Below are positions 19,848 through 28,345 of a stretch of DNA of 64,000 nucleotides, in pieces. The stretch is from an uncultured Bacteroidales bacterium (GTDB lineage Bacteria > Bacteroidota > Bacteroidia > Bacteroidales > Paludibacteraceae). Position 1 is the first letter of the stretch. Every line of letters starts with the position of its first letter. A program made the translations under genes and the position numbers. The stretch spans positions 1 through 64,000 of the forward strand of contig ONIM01000017.1 of assembly GCA_900317885.1 (NCBI GenBank), written 5' to 3'. Under the pieces are notes generated by a model that was not told the DNA's origin, searched no databases, and saw nothing but the letters and a program-made list of their open reading frames with translations.

Positions 19848-21374
19848 TTACAAATTGTATTGACTAATGTCTTCTCCCATAGCGTTCATACTGGATTGGA
19901 TAGAGACGGAATTGGTGCTATCCGCCATCGGCATGACGCTATTCTGCTCGTCCGGATCAACTGCGTCGTCCTCGTTTTGGAACTTCGCGTATTTCCCCCG
20001 GAATCGTAACCATATACTATCCGTAGCGCCGTTACGATGCTTCGCAACGATAATCTGTGCCAGACCTCGGAGATCTTTGCCGGTCTTGTCATCGTTATAG
20101 AGATGGTAGTACTCGGGGCGGTGAATAAAGCAAACCATATCGGCGTCCTGCTCGATAGCACCGGACTCGCGTAGGTCGGCTAACTGCGGGGTCTTGCCTT
20201 CTACTCCCTGACGCGCTTCCACTCCGCGGTTGAGTTGCGAGAGCGCGATAATCGGGATGTCGAGCTCTTTGGCTAAACCTTTTAGACCGCGGGAGATGAT
20301 ACTCACCTCCTGCTCGCGGCTGCCAAACGAACTACCCTGCGCATTCATCAGCTGCAGGTAATCGATGATGATGATCTGGACCTTATGCTCGCGCACTAAC
20401 TTACGGGCTTTAGACCGCAGCTCAAAGATCGAGAGGGAAGGGGTGTCGTCCAGATAGAGCGGCTTACCCTTCATGATATTAATCTTTGTATTGAGTCGTT
20501 TGGAGTCCTCCTTACTCATCTTTCCGGTCTTGATCTTATCGCCTTCCAGCTCGCAGACGTTCATAATAAGACGGTTTACAAGCTGTACATTACTCATCTC
20601 CAGTGAGAAGATGGCAGTAGGAATCTCGCGGTCGATAGCCATATGTTTGGCCATCGAGAGGACGAAGGCGGTCTTACCCATAGCCGGACGCGCCGCGATG
20701 ATCACCAAGTCCGGAGACTGCCATCCTGATGTGATCTTATCCAAGGCATGGAACCCCGAGGGGATACCGGATATCGAACCCGTGTTCATAGCAGCTTTCT
20801 CCATGCGTTTGAAGGCCTCCTCAATCACCGGGTCTATCTGTGTCACATCGCGTTTCTGGGAGCGTTGCGAAATCTCAAAGATTCCTGCTTCGGCGGTCTG
20901 CATCAGCTCGTCCACATCCTGGGTCTCGTCAAATCCCATCTCTTCTATCTGCGCTGCGAGTGCAATCACATCGCGCGCGGTAGCCTTCTTCGCAATGATT
21001 TCCGCATGGTAACGCAGGTGAGCCGTAGAGGCTACGCGTCTGGTCAGATCCGCCAGATAGACTGCGCCGCCGGCTTTCTCCAGCGTCCCTAAGGAACGTA
21101 GTTTCTCTCCTACCGAGAGCATATCTACCGGCTGGTCCTTGGCGGCTAACTCGCGGATAGCCTCGTACACCAGACGGTTCTGATCCTTATAGAACACCTC
21201 CGGGCGCAGCAAGTCCGCTACGCTTCCGTAGGCATCTTTCTCTATCATCAAAGCACCAAGCACCGAGTCTTCCAACTCTTGCGCCTGAGGCGGCAGTTTG
21301 CCGGCTTCGTTGGTGCCCACTTTGATGATCGTGGTCTGAGGAGTACGTTTGTTATTTTTGGTTAATCCTGCCAT
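19848..21374 (-). CDS. dnaB: Replicative DNA helicase DnaB
   Basis: Hexameric fork helicase. N-terminal DnaB domain (about 25-130, LPPQAQELEDSVLGALM) and C-terminal RecA-like motor with Walker A ARPAMGKT (about 228-235) and Walker B IIIIDYLQLM. Length 508 aa is normal and no intein is present. It overlaps the 3' end of meaB by 23 bp. Confidence 0.96.
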   Translation of the reverse strand: MAGLTKNNKRTPQTTIIKVGTNEAGKLPPQAQELEDSVLGALMIEKDAYGSVADLLRPEVFYKDQNRLVYEAIRELAAKDQPVDMLSVGEKLRSLGTLEKAGGAVYLADLTRRVASTAHLRYHAEIIAKKATARDVIALAAQIEEMGFDETQDVDELMQTAEAGIFEISQRSQKRDVTQIDPVIEEAFKRMEKAAMNTGSISGIPSGFHALDKITSGWQSPDLVIIAARPAMGKTAFVLSMAKHMAIDREIPTAIFSLEMSNVQLVNRLIMNVCELEGDKIKTGKMSKEDSKRLNTKINIMKGKPLYLDDTPSLSIFELRSKARKLVREHKVQIIIIDYLQLMNAQGSSFGSREQEVSIISRGLKGLAKELDIPIIALSQLNRGVEARQGVEGKTPQLADLRESGAIEQDADMVCFIHRPEYYHLYNDDKTGKDLRGLAQIIVAKHRNGATDSIWLRFRGKYAKFQNEDDAVDPDEQNSVMPMADSTNSVSIQSSMNAMGEDISQYNL

Positions 21375-22449
21375 ATGCTGTGATTAAATTATGCGCAGCG
21401 ATAAAACTGCTGATCTCGTTGTTTAGCACCTGGCGCTCGGCTACTTCTATCTGGTGCTCCATCTGCTCGTTCTTGTAAAATCCGTCCAGGAGGGCTTGGT
21501 TGATCGTCTCGTACATCCAGTACTTGGCCTGCTCGGTACGATGTGCGTCAAAATAACCGTTATTCTTCGTGAAGGCGATATACTCTTCGATATTCTGCCA
21601 TACCTCCATAACGCCGGAATGGTCGATGGAGGAGCAGCAGATAGCCTCAGGCTTCCACCCGGACTCCGAAGGAGGGAAGAGCATCAGCGCGTTCTTGAAA
21701 CTTACACGCGCGGCGCGCGCACGTTCTATATTATTACCGTCGCATTTATTGATAGCGATACCATCCGCCATCTCCATGATTCCGCGTTTGATACCCTGCA
21801 ACTCGTCGCCGGTTCCGGTCACTTGCAGCAGCAGGAAATAATCCACCATAGAGTGTGCCGCCGTCTCGGATTGCCCGACACCAACGGTCTCCAGCAGGAC
21901 GGTGTCAAAGCCCGCTGCCTCGCATAGAACGATCGTCTCGCGGGTCTTACGCGCTACGCCGCCTAGCGAACCTGCCGACGGGCTGGGCCGGATGAAGGCG
22001 TTGGATTTGACAGAGAGTTCGTTCATACGGGTCTTATCGCCTAAGATTGAACCCTTGCTGCGTTCCGACGACGGGTCGATGGCGAGCACAGCTAATTTCT
22101 TTCCGTGGTCGCATAACTCGCTTCCCAGCGCCTCAATGAACGTGGATTTGCCGGCTCCCGGAACACCCGTGATGCCTACGCGGATAGAATTGCCGGCGTG
22201 GGGTAGGCACAGCTCAATCACTTTCTGGGCTATCGCCTGATCCGCCAGCAGGTTACTCTCCACCAGCGTCACTGCCTGACTCAATATCGTCATGTCCCCG
22301 CGGCGGATACCCTCGAAGTATTCTTCGGGGGTAAGCACCGTCTTCTTGCGGCGGAAGGTGGCATAGGGGTTTACGGACGGGAGGTTTTCTACTCCCGCGT
22401 TCACCGTCAGTCCTTTGTATTCAGCACTATTTTCCGGATGATCCATCAT
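21352..22449 (-). CDS. meaB: Methylmalonyl-CoA mutase-associated GTPase MeaB
   Basis: G3E-family P-loop GTPase with Walker A GVPGAGKS (95-102), an Asp-rich switch region (IDPSSERSKGSILGDKTRM) and NKCDG as the guanine-specificity motif. MeaB loads and protects the B12 cofactor of methylmalonyl-CoA mutase, which fits propionate-forming Bacteroidales; mutAB is not in this window. Its start codon overlaps the DUF1573 stop by one base (TAATG). Confidence 0.9.
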   Translation of the reverse strand: MMDHPENSAEYKGLTVNAGVENLPSVNPYATFRRKKTVLTPEEYFEGIRRGDMTILSQAVTLVESNLLADQAIAQKVIELCLPHAGNSIRVGITGVPGAGKSTFIEALGSELCDHGKKLAVLAIDPSSERSKGSILGDKTRMNELSVKSNAFIRPSPSAGSLGGVARKTRETIVLCEAAGFDTVLLETVGVGQSETAAHSMVDYFLLLQVTGTGDELQGIKRGIMEMADGIAINKCDGNNIERARAARVSFKNALMLFPPSESGWKPEAICCSSIDHSGVMEVWQNIEEYIAFTKNNGYFDAHRTEQAKYWMYETINQALLDGFYKNEQMEHQIEVAERQVLNNEISSFIAAHNLITAYGRINQK

Positions 22450-23513
22450 TACTCCACTACGAAGTTGATCTTTACTCGTTTGATCGGATTCAGGTAATCA
22501 TTGGTGATCACTACGACCTCGCGACCGTAAGCACCCGGAGTCATGTCCTTGGTGTTGATCTCTACGCCGACGTTACCTTTCTTGCCGGATTTGACGGCTT
22601 TCGGCTGTTTTACGTTCAGCGCTTTGTCCGCAGCGTAAACACGGCGGATCTCCAACGCGTTGGCACCGATGTTCTTGATCGGGAAGTAGAACTTCAGATT
22701 CTTGCCTTTGGCTATCTTGCCTGCATTGAACTCTGCCGGCACCTCGATGATCGGAGCCTGTTGCTTCTGCTCTACCGTAAGACCGCTGAAATCCTCTACG
22801 ACATTCGCCTTAATGGTCAGCTTGTGAGCCTCATCGATCTCTTTCTTGCCGTCGATGACTACATAGGCGTATCCCTCTTGAGGACCATACATTTTCGGAT
22901 CTTTGGTGTCAATAACGAAGATGAACTTGCCGGTCTGCTCCGGTTTGATGTCTGCTAATGTTACTTGGTTGGTAATATAAGCGGATAACTCTACATGGTG
23001 ATCCTCTTTCGTCAGGTTAGCGTACTCTAACTCGCCGGACTTGCTCTCGCCTTTCGTTATAGTTCCTAAGTCCAAAGTCTTGCTCTTCATGCTCAGCGCA
23101 CCTACGGAAATGGTGTATTTGTTCGCCGGTTTGGCAGCCTTCGGAATAACCTCACCCTTGATATACACACGCTTCGTCGCTTCAGAGGCATTCGAGGTGA
23201 TGGTTACGGTCTTCTGGAAACGTCCCGGACGACCGTTGGGGTTGTAGGTGACGGTGATGGTTCCGGTCTTACCCGGCTCAATCGGCTCTTTCGTCCAGGT
23301 CGGAGTCGTACAACCGCAGCTGGCGCGCACATTGCTCAGGATAAGCGGAGCCATGCCTTCGTTCTTGAACTCAAACACAGTGGATACACGGCCGTCAGCC
23401 TCATTGATCTTGCCGAAGTCATGTTCCGTCTTCTCAAATGTGATTACCGGCTGTTGAGCCATCATAGCTACTGCTGTGAGAGCCATGAAGAGAGTACTGA
23501 AAATCTTTTTCAT
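22449..23513 (-). CDS. Secreted DUF1573 protein
   Basis: Signal peptide (MKKIFSTLFMALTAVAMMAQ) and three Ig-like ASH/DUF1573-type domains, the first with the family pattern EHDFGKI..FEFKN..L.LSNVRASCGCTTP..PG..G.I.V.Y. The proteins are periplasmic or surface; function is unknown, although DUF1573 is widespread in Bacteroidota. It lies 1 bp downstream of rel and is coupled to meaB by TAATG. Confidence 0.85.
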   Translation of the reverse strand: MKKIFSTLFMALTAVAMMAQQPVITFEKTEHDFGKINEADGRVSTVFEFKNEGMAPLILSNVRASCGCTTPTWTKEPIEPGKTGTITVTYNPNGRPGRFQKTVTITSNASEATKRVYIKGEVIPKAAKPANKYTISVGALSMKSKTLDLGTITKGESKSGELEYANLTKEDHHVELSAYITNQVTLADIKPEQTGKFIFVIDTKDPKMYGPQEGYAYVVIDGKKEIDEAHKLTIKANVVEDFSGLTVEQKQQAPIIEVPAEFNAGKIAKGKNLKFYFPIKNIGANALEIRRVYAADKALNVKQPKAVKSGKKGNVGVEINTKDMTPGAYGREVVVITNDYLNPIKRVKINFVVE

Positions 23514-23514
23514 T

Positions 23515-25749
23515 TTAATCTATGTTTACTCGTTTTACTTCTTTGATGTTTTCTATCTTTCGTATTGCCTTCAAAAGGTCTTCCAACTCGCTCTTGTCAT
23601 ACACGTAGATCTCCATCGTGCCCTTGAAGATTCCGTCATCGCTGGAGACGTGGATGGCGCGCATGTTGATGTGGAAATCCGTCGTTATGGTCTGCAGCAC
23701 ATGGATGAATACGCCGAACTTGTCGATTCCTTTCAACTCGATCGTCTCTACGAACGATTGTACGCGGTGCGTGTTCCAGGTCGCGGAGTAGAGCCGCTTG
23801 CCGTAACTGGTCTTCAATAAGTTCGCTTCCGGACAATCCACTTTGTGGATATGCATCTGCCCTTTCTCGTCCAGGAATCCCAATACCTCGTCGCCGGGAA
23901 TCGGGTGGCAGCAGTTGCTCAGCAGGTATTCCTTTCCTAAGTTCTCATCCGTCAGCACGATAGCGTGCGCACCTTTCTTGGGCTTGACGATCTCTGGCTT
24001 CTGCGGCTCGGTGACATCCGTATTGTCTTTCTTGCCGATAAACGGTATATACGACAGGAATCCGCGTTTGGGGAATACGATCTCATGGATGTTTGTTAGC
24101 CGGATGGCGCCTTGACCCACTTCGGTATAGAGCTCCGCCGGAGTCTCTAAATTGTAGTATTTCAATAATCGTGCCAGACTCAAATCATGGTTCTCCGCCA
24201 GCTCCTTATCCATGTTGATGGCATCCTCCACGAGGCGCTCGCCATGTTTCATATACTTGCGCTCCTCACGCTTGAAATACTGGTTCAGACAGTTCCGCGC
24301 TTTGGCGGTCGTAACGAGTTTGAGCCATTCTTTCTGAGGATGCTGGCTGTTGGACGTGAGAATCTCTATCTGGTCACCGCCTTTCAACTGATACGAGAGC
24401 GGCACTAAGTTATGGTTCACTTTCGCGCCGATACAATGCTCGCCTAATTCCGAGTGAAGCATGAACGCAAAATCCAGCGCGGTTGCGCCTAACGGCATCG
24501 TCTTGATCTCGCCTTTCGGTGTGAAGACGAATACTTCTTGCGCGAAGAGGTTCAGCTTGAAGGTTCCCAAGAACTCCATCGCATCTTTGTCTGGATGCGC
24601 GAGAATCTCCTTGATCTCCTGAAGCCATTTGTCTAACTCGCTGTCGTCCGACTCCCCGGTCTTGTATTTCCAATGCGCCGCGTAACCGTGCTCGGCAATC
24701 TCATTCATTCGGTCCGTACGGATCTGTACTTCCACCCACTCGCCGTTCTTGCCCATGACCGTCACGTGCAAAGCCTCGTAGCCATTCGCTTTCGGCGTGG
24801 AGATCCAGTCCCGGATACGCTCCGGATGAGGACGGTAGATCTCCGTGATTGCGGAGTAGATCATCCAGCACTGGTCTTTCTCGCTCATCGACTCGTTCGG
24901 CGTGAACACAATCCTGACGGCCATGATATCATATACGTCCTCAAAGGCGCATTGTTGCCGCATCATCTTCTTCCATATCGAATAGACGGATTTGATGCGG
25001 GCGCGCATCGTGAAGGTATAGCCCATGTTCTCTAACCGCTCGCGGATGGGCTTAGAGAATACTTCGTAACTCTCTAACTTGCTGGCTTTGATAGCCTCTA
25101 ACTTGTCGTGTATCTCCTGCCACGTCTCCGGATGTTCGTATTTGAAACTCAGGTCCTCCAACTCCGTCTTAATGGGGAAGAGACCCAGACGATGTGCCAG
25201 AGGAGCATAGATATACTGCGTCTCGCCGGCTATCTTGTATTGCTTGTCTTTCGGCTGCGAACCTAAGGTACGCATGTTATGCAATCGGTCTGCAATCTTG
25301 ATCAGCACGACGCGGATGTCCTCACTGATGGTCAGCAGCAACTTGCGGAAGTTCTCCGCTTGCTCGCTCGCCTGGTCGCCGAATACACCGCCGCTGATCT
25401 TCGTCAGACCATCTACTATCTGAGCAATCTTGTCGCCAAATAGACCCGCGATGTCCTCTACCGTGTAATCGGTGTCTTCTACTACGTCGTGCAATAACGC
25501 CGAGCAGATACTTGTACTACCCAGGCCGATCTCCTTCACGCATATTCGGGCTACTGCCAGAGGATGCATGATATACGGCTCGCCGCTCAATCGACGAACG
25601 CCGTAGTGAGCCTTGTTAGAGAAATTGAAGGCATGAGTAATCAACTCCACTTTCTGACGGTGGAGGGTATGGGCGTAGTCGTCCAACAACGCTTCAAACT
25701 CGCGTTGGATCATCAAATCTTCTTCCGGTGTAAATTCACTTTTTTGCAT
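23515..25749 (-). CDS. rel: Bifunctional (p)ppGpp synthetase/hydrolase
   Basis: Long RSH enzyme (744 aa) in the usual order: HD hydrolase domain (MHPLAVARI, ALLHDVVEDTD with His87-Asp88, KIADRLHNMRTL), synthetase domain (RIKSVYSIWKKM, DIMAVRIVF), TGS domain (about 400-460, VFTPKGEIKTMPLGATALDFA), and a C-terminal ACT domain (about 670-744). The hydrolase motif is intact, so it should both make and degrade the stringent alarmone. A TAACTTTG promoter lies 21-28 bp upstream of the start, so it heads the minus-strand run. Confidence 0.94.
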   Translation of the reverse strand: MQKSEFTPEEDLMIQREFEALLDDYAHTLHRQKVELITHAFNFSNKAHYGVRRLSGEPYIMHPLAVARICVKEIGLGSTSICSALLHDVVEDTDYTVEDIAGLFGDKIAQIVDGLTKISGGVFGDQASEQAENFRKLLLTISEDIRVVLIKIADRLHNMRTLGSQPKDKQYKIAGETQYIYAPLAHRLGLFPIKTELEDLSFKYEHPETWQEIHDKLEAIKASKLESYEVFSKPIRERLENMGYTFTMRARIKSVYSIWKKMMRQQCAFEDVYDIMAVRIVFTPNESMSEKDQCWMIYSAITEIYRPHPERIRDWISTPKANGYEALHVTVMGKNGEWVEVQIRTDRMNEIAEHGYAAHWKYKTGESDDSELDKWLQEIKEILAHPDKDAMEFLGTFKLNLFAQEVFVFTPKGEIKTMPLGATALDFAFMLHSELGEHCIGAKVNHNLVPLSYQLKGGDQIEILTSNSQHPQKEWLKLVTTAKARNCLNQYFKREERKYMKHGERLVEDAINMDKELAENHDLSLARLLKYYNLETPAELYTEVGQGAIRLTNIHEIVFPKRGFLSYIPFIGKKDNTDVTEPQKPEIVKPKKGAHAIVLTDENLGKEYLLSNCCHPIPGDEVLGFLDEKGQMHIHKVDCPEANLLKTSYGKRLYSATWNTHRVQSFVETIELKGIDKFGVFIHVLQTITTDFHINMRAIHVSSDDGIFKGTMEIYVYDKSELEDLLKAIRKIENIKEVKRVNID

Positions 25750-25769
25750 ACTATAGCCAAAATACCGCG

Positions 25770-25801
25770 CAAAGTTACAACATTTTTTTTATATACGCAA
25801 G
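25770..25801 (-). promoter_or_regulatory. Bacteroidota-type promoter of rel
   Basis: Minus strand: -33 CTTG (25798-25801), 20-bp A/T-rich spacer, -7 TAACTTTG (25770-25777), then GC. The start codon of rel is 20 bp downstream of the -7 box. Confidence 0.75.
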
Positions 25802-25867
25802 CCCGCGCGCAAAAAAAAGAAAAAAAGTGCATTTTTGGCATAATTTTTGACTTTATTGGGATGGATT

Positions 25868-25899
25868 GTTGCCTATATGAAAGTTTTTTTGTAATTTTG
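25868..25899 (+). promoter_or_regulatory. Bacteroidota-type promoter of the amidase gene
   Basis: -33 GTTG (25868-25871), 20-bp spacer with a T run, -7 TAATTTTG (25892-25899), 22 bp before the ATG at 25922. Divergent to the rel promoter; the 172-bp gap between rel and the amidase otherwise holds only A/T-rich sequence. Confidence 0.75.
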
Positions 25900-25921
25900 C
25901 AATCGGTTAAATTGGCTTATT

Positions 25922-27001
25922 ATGCGAAAATATCTCTTTATAGTAGTACTCTCGCTCTTCGTCCTGCCGCTGGCAGCGGAGAAACAATATACCGTTGTGC
26001 TCGACGCCGGGCATGGTGGTAAAGATCCCGGAGCAGTCGGCAAATTCTCTAAAGAGAAAGACTTGAACCTCAAGCTGGTTCTCAAAATGGGTGAACTCAT
26101 CAACGAGCAATACCCTGACGTCAATGTGGTCTATACGCGCAATACGGACGTGTTCATTCCTCTCCAGACGCGCGCGGACATAGCGAACAAGAATAACGCA
26201 GACCTCTTTATCTCTATCCATACCAATTCTTCCGAGAACAAAGCCCCTTGCGGCGTGGAGACATTCATCCTCGGTACCGATAAGATGGAGAAGAACCTTG
26301 ACGTGGCAATGCGAGAAAACGCTGTGATGAAACTCGAGGCGGATTATAAAACGACCTACCAGGGTTTCGACCCGAACTCCATTGATTCCTATATCATGTT
26401 CGAACTCATGCAGAATAGTTATATGGATCAATCGCTGCGCTTTGCGGAGCAGGTACAGAAACGTTTTGTCGGACATCTCAATAGAGAAGACCGAGGCGTG
26501 CGCCAGGCGGCTTTCTGGGTCCTCCTCAAAACGGCGTGTCCTTCCATACTCTTTGAGATGGGATTCATCTCCAACCCCGAGGAAGAACGATTCCTGAACC
26601 AGCCTGCCTCCATCGCCCAGATGGCAAACGCGCTCGTCAACGCCTTTGGCGCGTACACCCATAAGCAAGCCCTCATCGCAGAAATCGCAGAGGTTGTACC
26701 GGAGGAAACACCTGCCACTCCTGCTGAGCCCCAACCCGTACTTCAGCAAGACTCAAGTAAGACTCAAGTAAGACCAATCCTAGACCATACAGCATACTTT
26801 GCAGTACAGATTTGTGCCTCTAAAACACCTCTCGCACCCAACGACCCCAAACTCAAAGGTCAGACCTGCGACTCCATCAAAGTCGGCGAGTGGTACAAAT
26901 ATTACACGGCGGCAGATCCGGACCGATCCAAAGTGCAAGAAGCGCAGAAAGAACTCAAGGCGCTCTTCCCCGATTGCTGGATCATTAAAGTTGAAAAATA
27001 A
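25922..27001 (+). CDS. N-acetylmuramoyl-L-alanine amidase with C-terminal SPOR-like domain
   Basis: Signal peptide (to LAAE, about residue 20) and an Amidase_3 catalytic domain: Zn ligands His31 (DAGHGGKDPGA), Glu45 and His100 (FISIHTNSS), with the later Glu in LFEMGFISN. A Pro/Glu/Gln-rich linker (about 240-280) leads to a short C-terminal SPOR-like domain (YFAVQICASK..CWIIKVEK) likely to bind denuded glycan at the septum. It cleaves the stem peptide from MurNAc, presumably at cell separation. It lies 51 bp before the MCE gene, separated by a 7-bp tandem repeat. Confidence 0.9.
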   Translation: MRKYLFIVVLSLFVLPLAAEKQYTVVLDAGHGGKDPGAVGKFSKEKDLNLKLVLKMGELINEQYPDVNVVYTRNTDVFIPLQTRADIANKNNADLFISIHTNSSENKAPCGVETFILGTDKMEKNLDVAMRENAVMKLEADYKTTYQGFDPNSIDSYIMFELMQNSYMDQSLRFAEQVQKRFVGHLNREDRGVRQAAFWVLLKTACPSILFEMGFISNPEEERFLNQPASIAQMANALVNAFGAYTHKQALIAEIAEVVPEETPATPAEPQPVLQQDSSKTQVRPILDHTAYFAVQICASKTPLAPNDPKLKGQTCDSIKVGEWYKYYTAADPDRSKVQEAQKELKALFPDCWIIKVEK

Positions 27002-27006
27002 TTATC

Positions 27007-27048
27007 TGAATACTGAATACTGAATACTGATTACTGAATACTGATTAC
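27007..27048. repeat. 7-bp tandem repeat TGAATAC/TGATTAC
   Basis: Six back-to-back copies (TGAATAC x3, TGATTAC, TGAATAC, TGATTAC) fill the gap between the amidase and MCE genes and end 4 bp before the MCE start codon, where a Shine-Dalgarno would lie. Confidence 0.85.
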
Positions 27049-27052
27049 TGTT

Positions 27053-27979
27053 ATGAAATACGCTCGAGAAATAAAAGTTGGCGTTCTGGCCACAGTTTGT
27101 CTTTTCCTGTTGTTCTTTGGTTTTAACTTCCTCAAAGGTGTGAATATCTTCTCGCCTACCAACAGTTATCATGGCGTCTATGCCCATCTGCATGGTCTGG
27201 AAGAGCAAGCCGCAGTCTATATCCGCGGACACAAAGTAGGCCAAGTGGACGCAATCCATTACGATTACACGCGTGACAGTGCGTTTACCATTGATGTCTC
27301 TATCAATCGCGACATCGTTCTGCCCCAAGGTACACGAATGGCACTTACCTCCGACGGACTCCTCGGGGGCATGGCGATTGAACTGCAGTTGCCTTCATCC
27401 CCAAACGGGAAAGATGCTGAAGGAAATACACTTGCTACAGAAGAATCAAGAGAGCCGATTGCACACGGCTCTTTCCTTCCTACGACATACGTCCCCGGTC
27501 TCATGGAGAACCTGCAGGGTGAGCTCCTCGCACATCTGGATAGCGCGATCCAGGATGTGGATCAGACCATCCATGGCGTGGATTCGCTTGTGGCGGGTCT
27601 GCGCGGACAGGTCGAAGGCAATCACATCAAAAATACCCTTGCAAATATAGATCGCGTCTCCGGTGACCTCTCCTCCGTCTCCCATGACCTCAAAGGAATG
27701 ATGAATAACCAAGTGCCGCGGATTGTCAATAATGCCGACACGGCTATTGCTAATCTTAATACCGTTGTGGCGGACATCAAAGATGCAAATCTTAAAGCTA
27801 CCGTAGCGAAAGTCGATGATGCCGTCGATAACATCAATAACGTTGTGACGCAAGTCAAATCGCCGATCTTGCAACACATCGATGCCACCATCGTTTCTGC
27901 CGATTCCCTCCTCACGGATATCAAGGCGCACCCCAAACGATATGTGCATTTTTCCGTCTTCGGAAGGAAGGATAAATAA
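27053..27979 (+). CDS. MCE/MlaD family lipid-transport protein
   Basis: N-terminal membrane anchor (about 8-28, VGVLATVCLFLLFFGFNFLKG) followed by an MCE domain (about 37-115, YHGVYAHLHGLEEQAAVYIRG) and a long amphipathic helical C-terminal region (about 150-290) with Asn/Asp/Val heptads. Such proteins are the periplasmic component of Mla-type ABC systems that move phospholipids between membranes. The permease and ATPase are not next to it here. It is probably co-transcribed with the amidase. Confidence 0.82.
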   Translation: MKYAREIKVGVLATVCLFLLFFGFNFLKGVNIFSPTNSYHGVYAHLHGLEEQAAVYIRGHKVGQVDAIHYDYTRDSAFTIDVSINRDIVLPQGTRMALTSDGLLGGMAIELQLPSSPNGKDAEGNTLATEESREPIAHGSFLPTTYVPGLMENLQGELLAHLDSAIQDVDQTIHGVDSLVAGLRGQVEGNHIKNTLANIDRVSGDLSSVSHDLKGMMNNQVPRIVNNADTAIANLNTVVADIKDANLKATVAKVDDAVDNINNVVTQVKSPILQHIDATIVSADSLLTDIKAHPKRYVHFSVFGRKDK

Positions 27980-28283
27980 ATGTCCGAAAAATACACAATT
28001 TAATGATTGAAAATTACGAGGAACACCTGTTCCACAATTTGAATGGATTATAAATTGAAAATATTTTTAACATTTTTTATTACCCTATAAATCAGTTACT
28101 TATAAAAATTGTTTACAAAAAATCATCTGCCTCTTGCGTGTTTAAAACTACTTGAAAATCAGTTAGTTACAAGGGGGATTTATTTGTAAAGTACTTTATG
28201 CGTAACTCCCGAAAAATAAGGAAGTTACGCGTTTTCTTTTTTTGCAACTCTACTTGCCATTTGGTCATTCCAAAAAAAAGTAG
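27980..28283. other. AT-rich gap upstream of dnaA, possible origin region
   Basis: No gene is seen in this 300-bp stretch. It is strongly A/T rich and holds a short dyad (GGAACA-CC-TGTTCC, 28020-28033), two copies of AATCAGTTA(C/G) and runs of A and T. No consensus TTATCCACA box is present; the nearest is TGTTCCACA (28028-28036, two mismatches). Placement beside dnaA makes oriC possible, but the sequence does not prove it. Confidence 0.3.
28200..28243 (+). terminator. Hairpin with T run upstream of dnaA promoter
   Basis: GCGTAACT (28200-28207) pairs with AGTTACGC (28223-28230), 8 bp, followed by GTTTTCTTTTTTT. It looks like a terminator that isolates the dnaA promoter from transcription arriving from the MCE gene. 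Confidence 0.55.
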
Positions 28284-28291
28284 TACCTTTG
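28260..28291 (+). promoter_or_regulatory. Bacteroidota-type promoter of dnaA
   Basis: -33 TTTG (28260-28263), 20-bp spacer, -7 TACCTTTG (28284-28291). It excludes a longer upstream TTG start (28289) that would lie within the -7 box and leaves a leader of about 48 nt to ATG 28346. Confidence 0.8.
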
Positions 28292-28345
28292 CACTCGATT
28301 TTGGACAGAGATCAAGATTTTGCGAACAATTATTCGCCGAAAAAC

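Noticed and set aside
28289..28345. Upstream TTG start for DnaA
   Set aside because: It lies within the -7 promoter box, so it would not be on the transcript.
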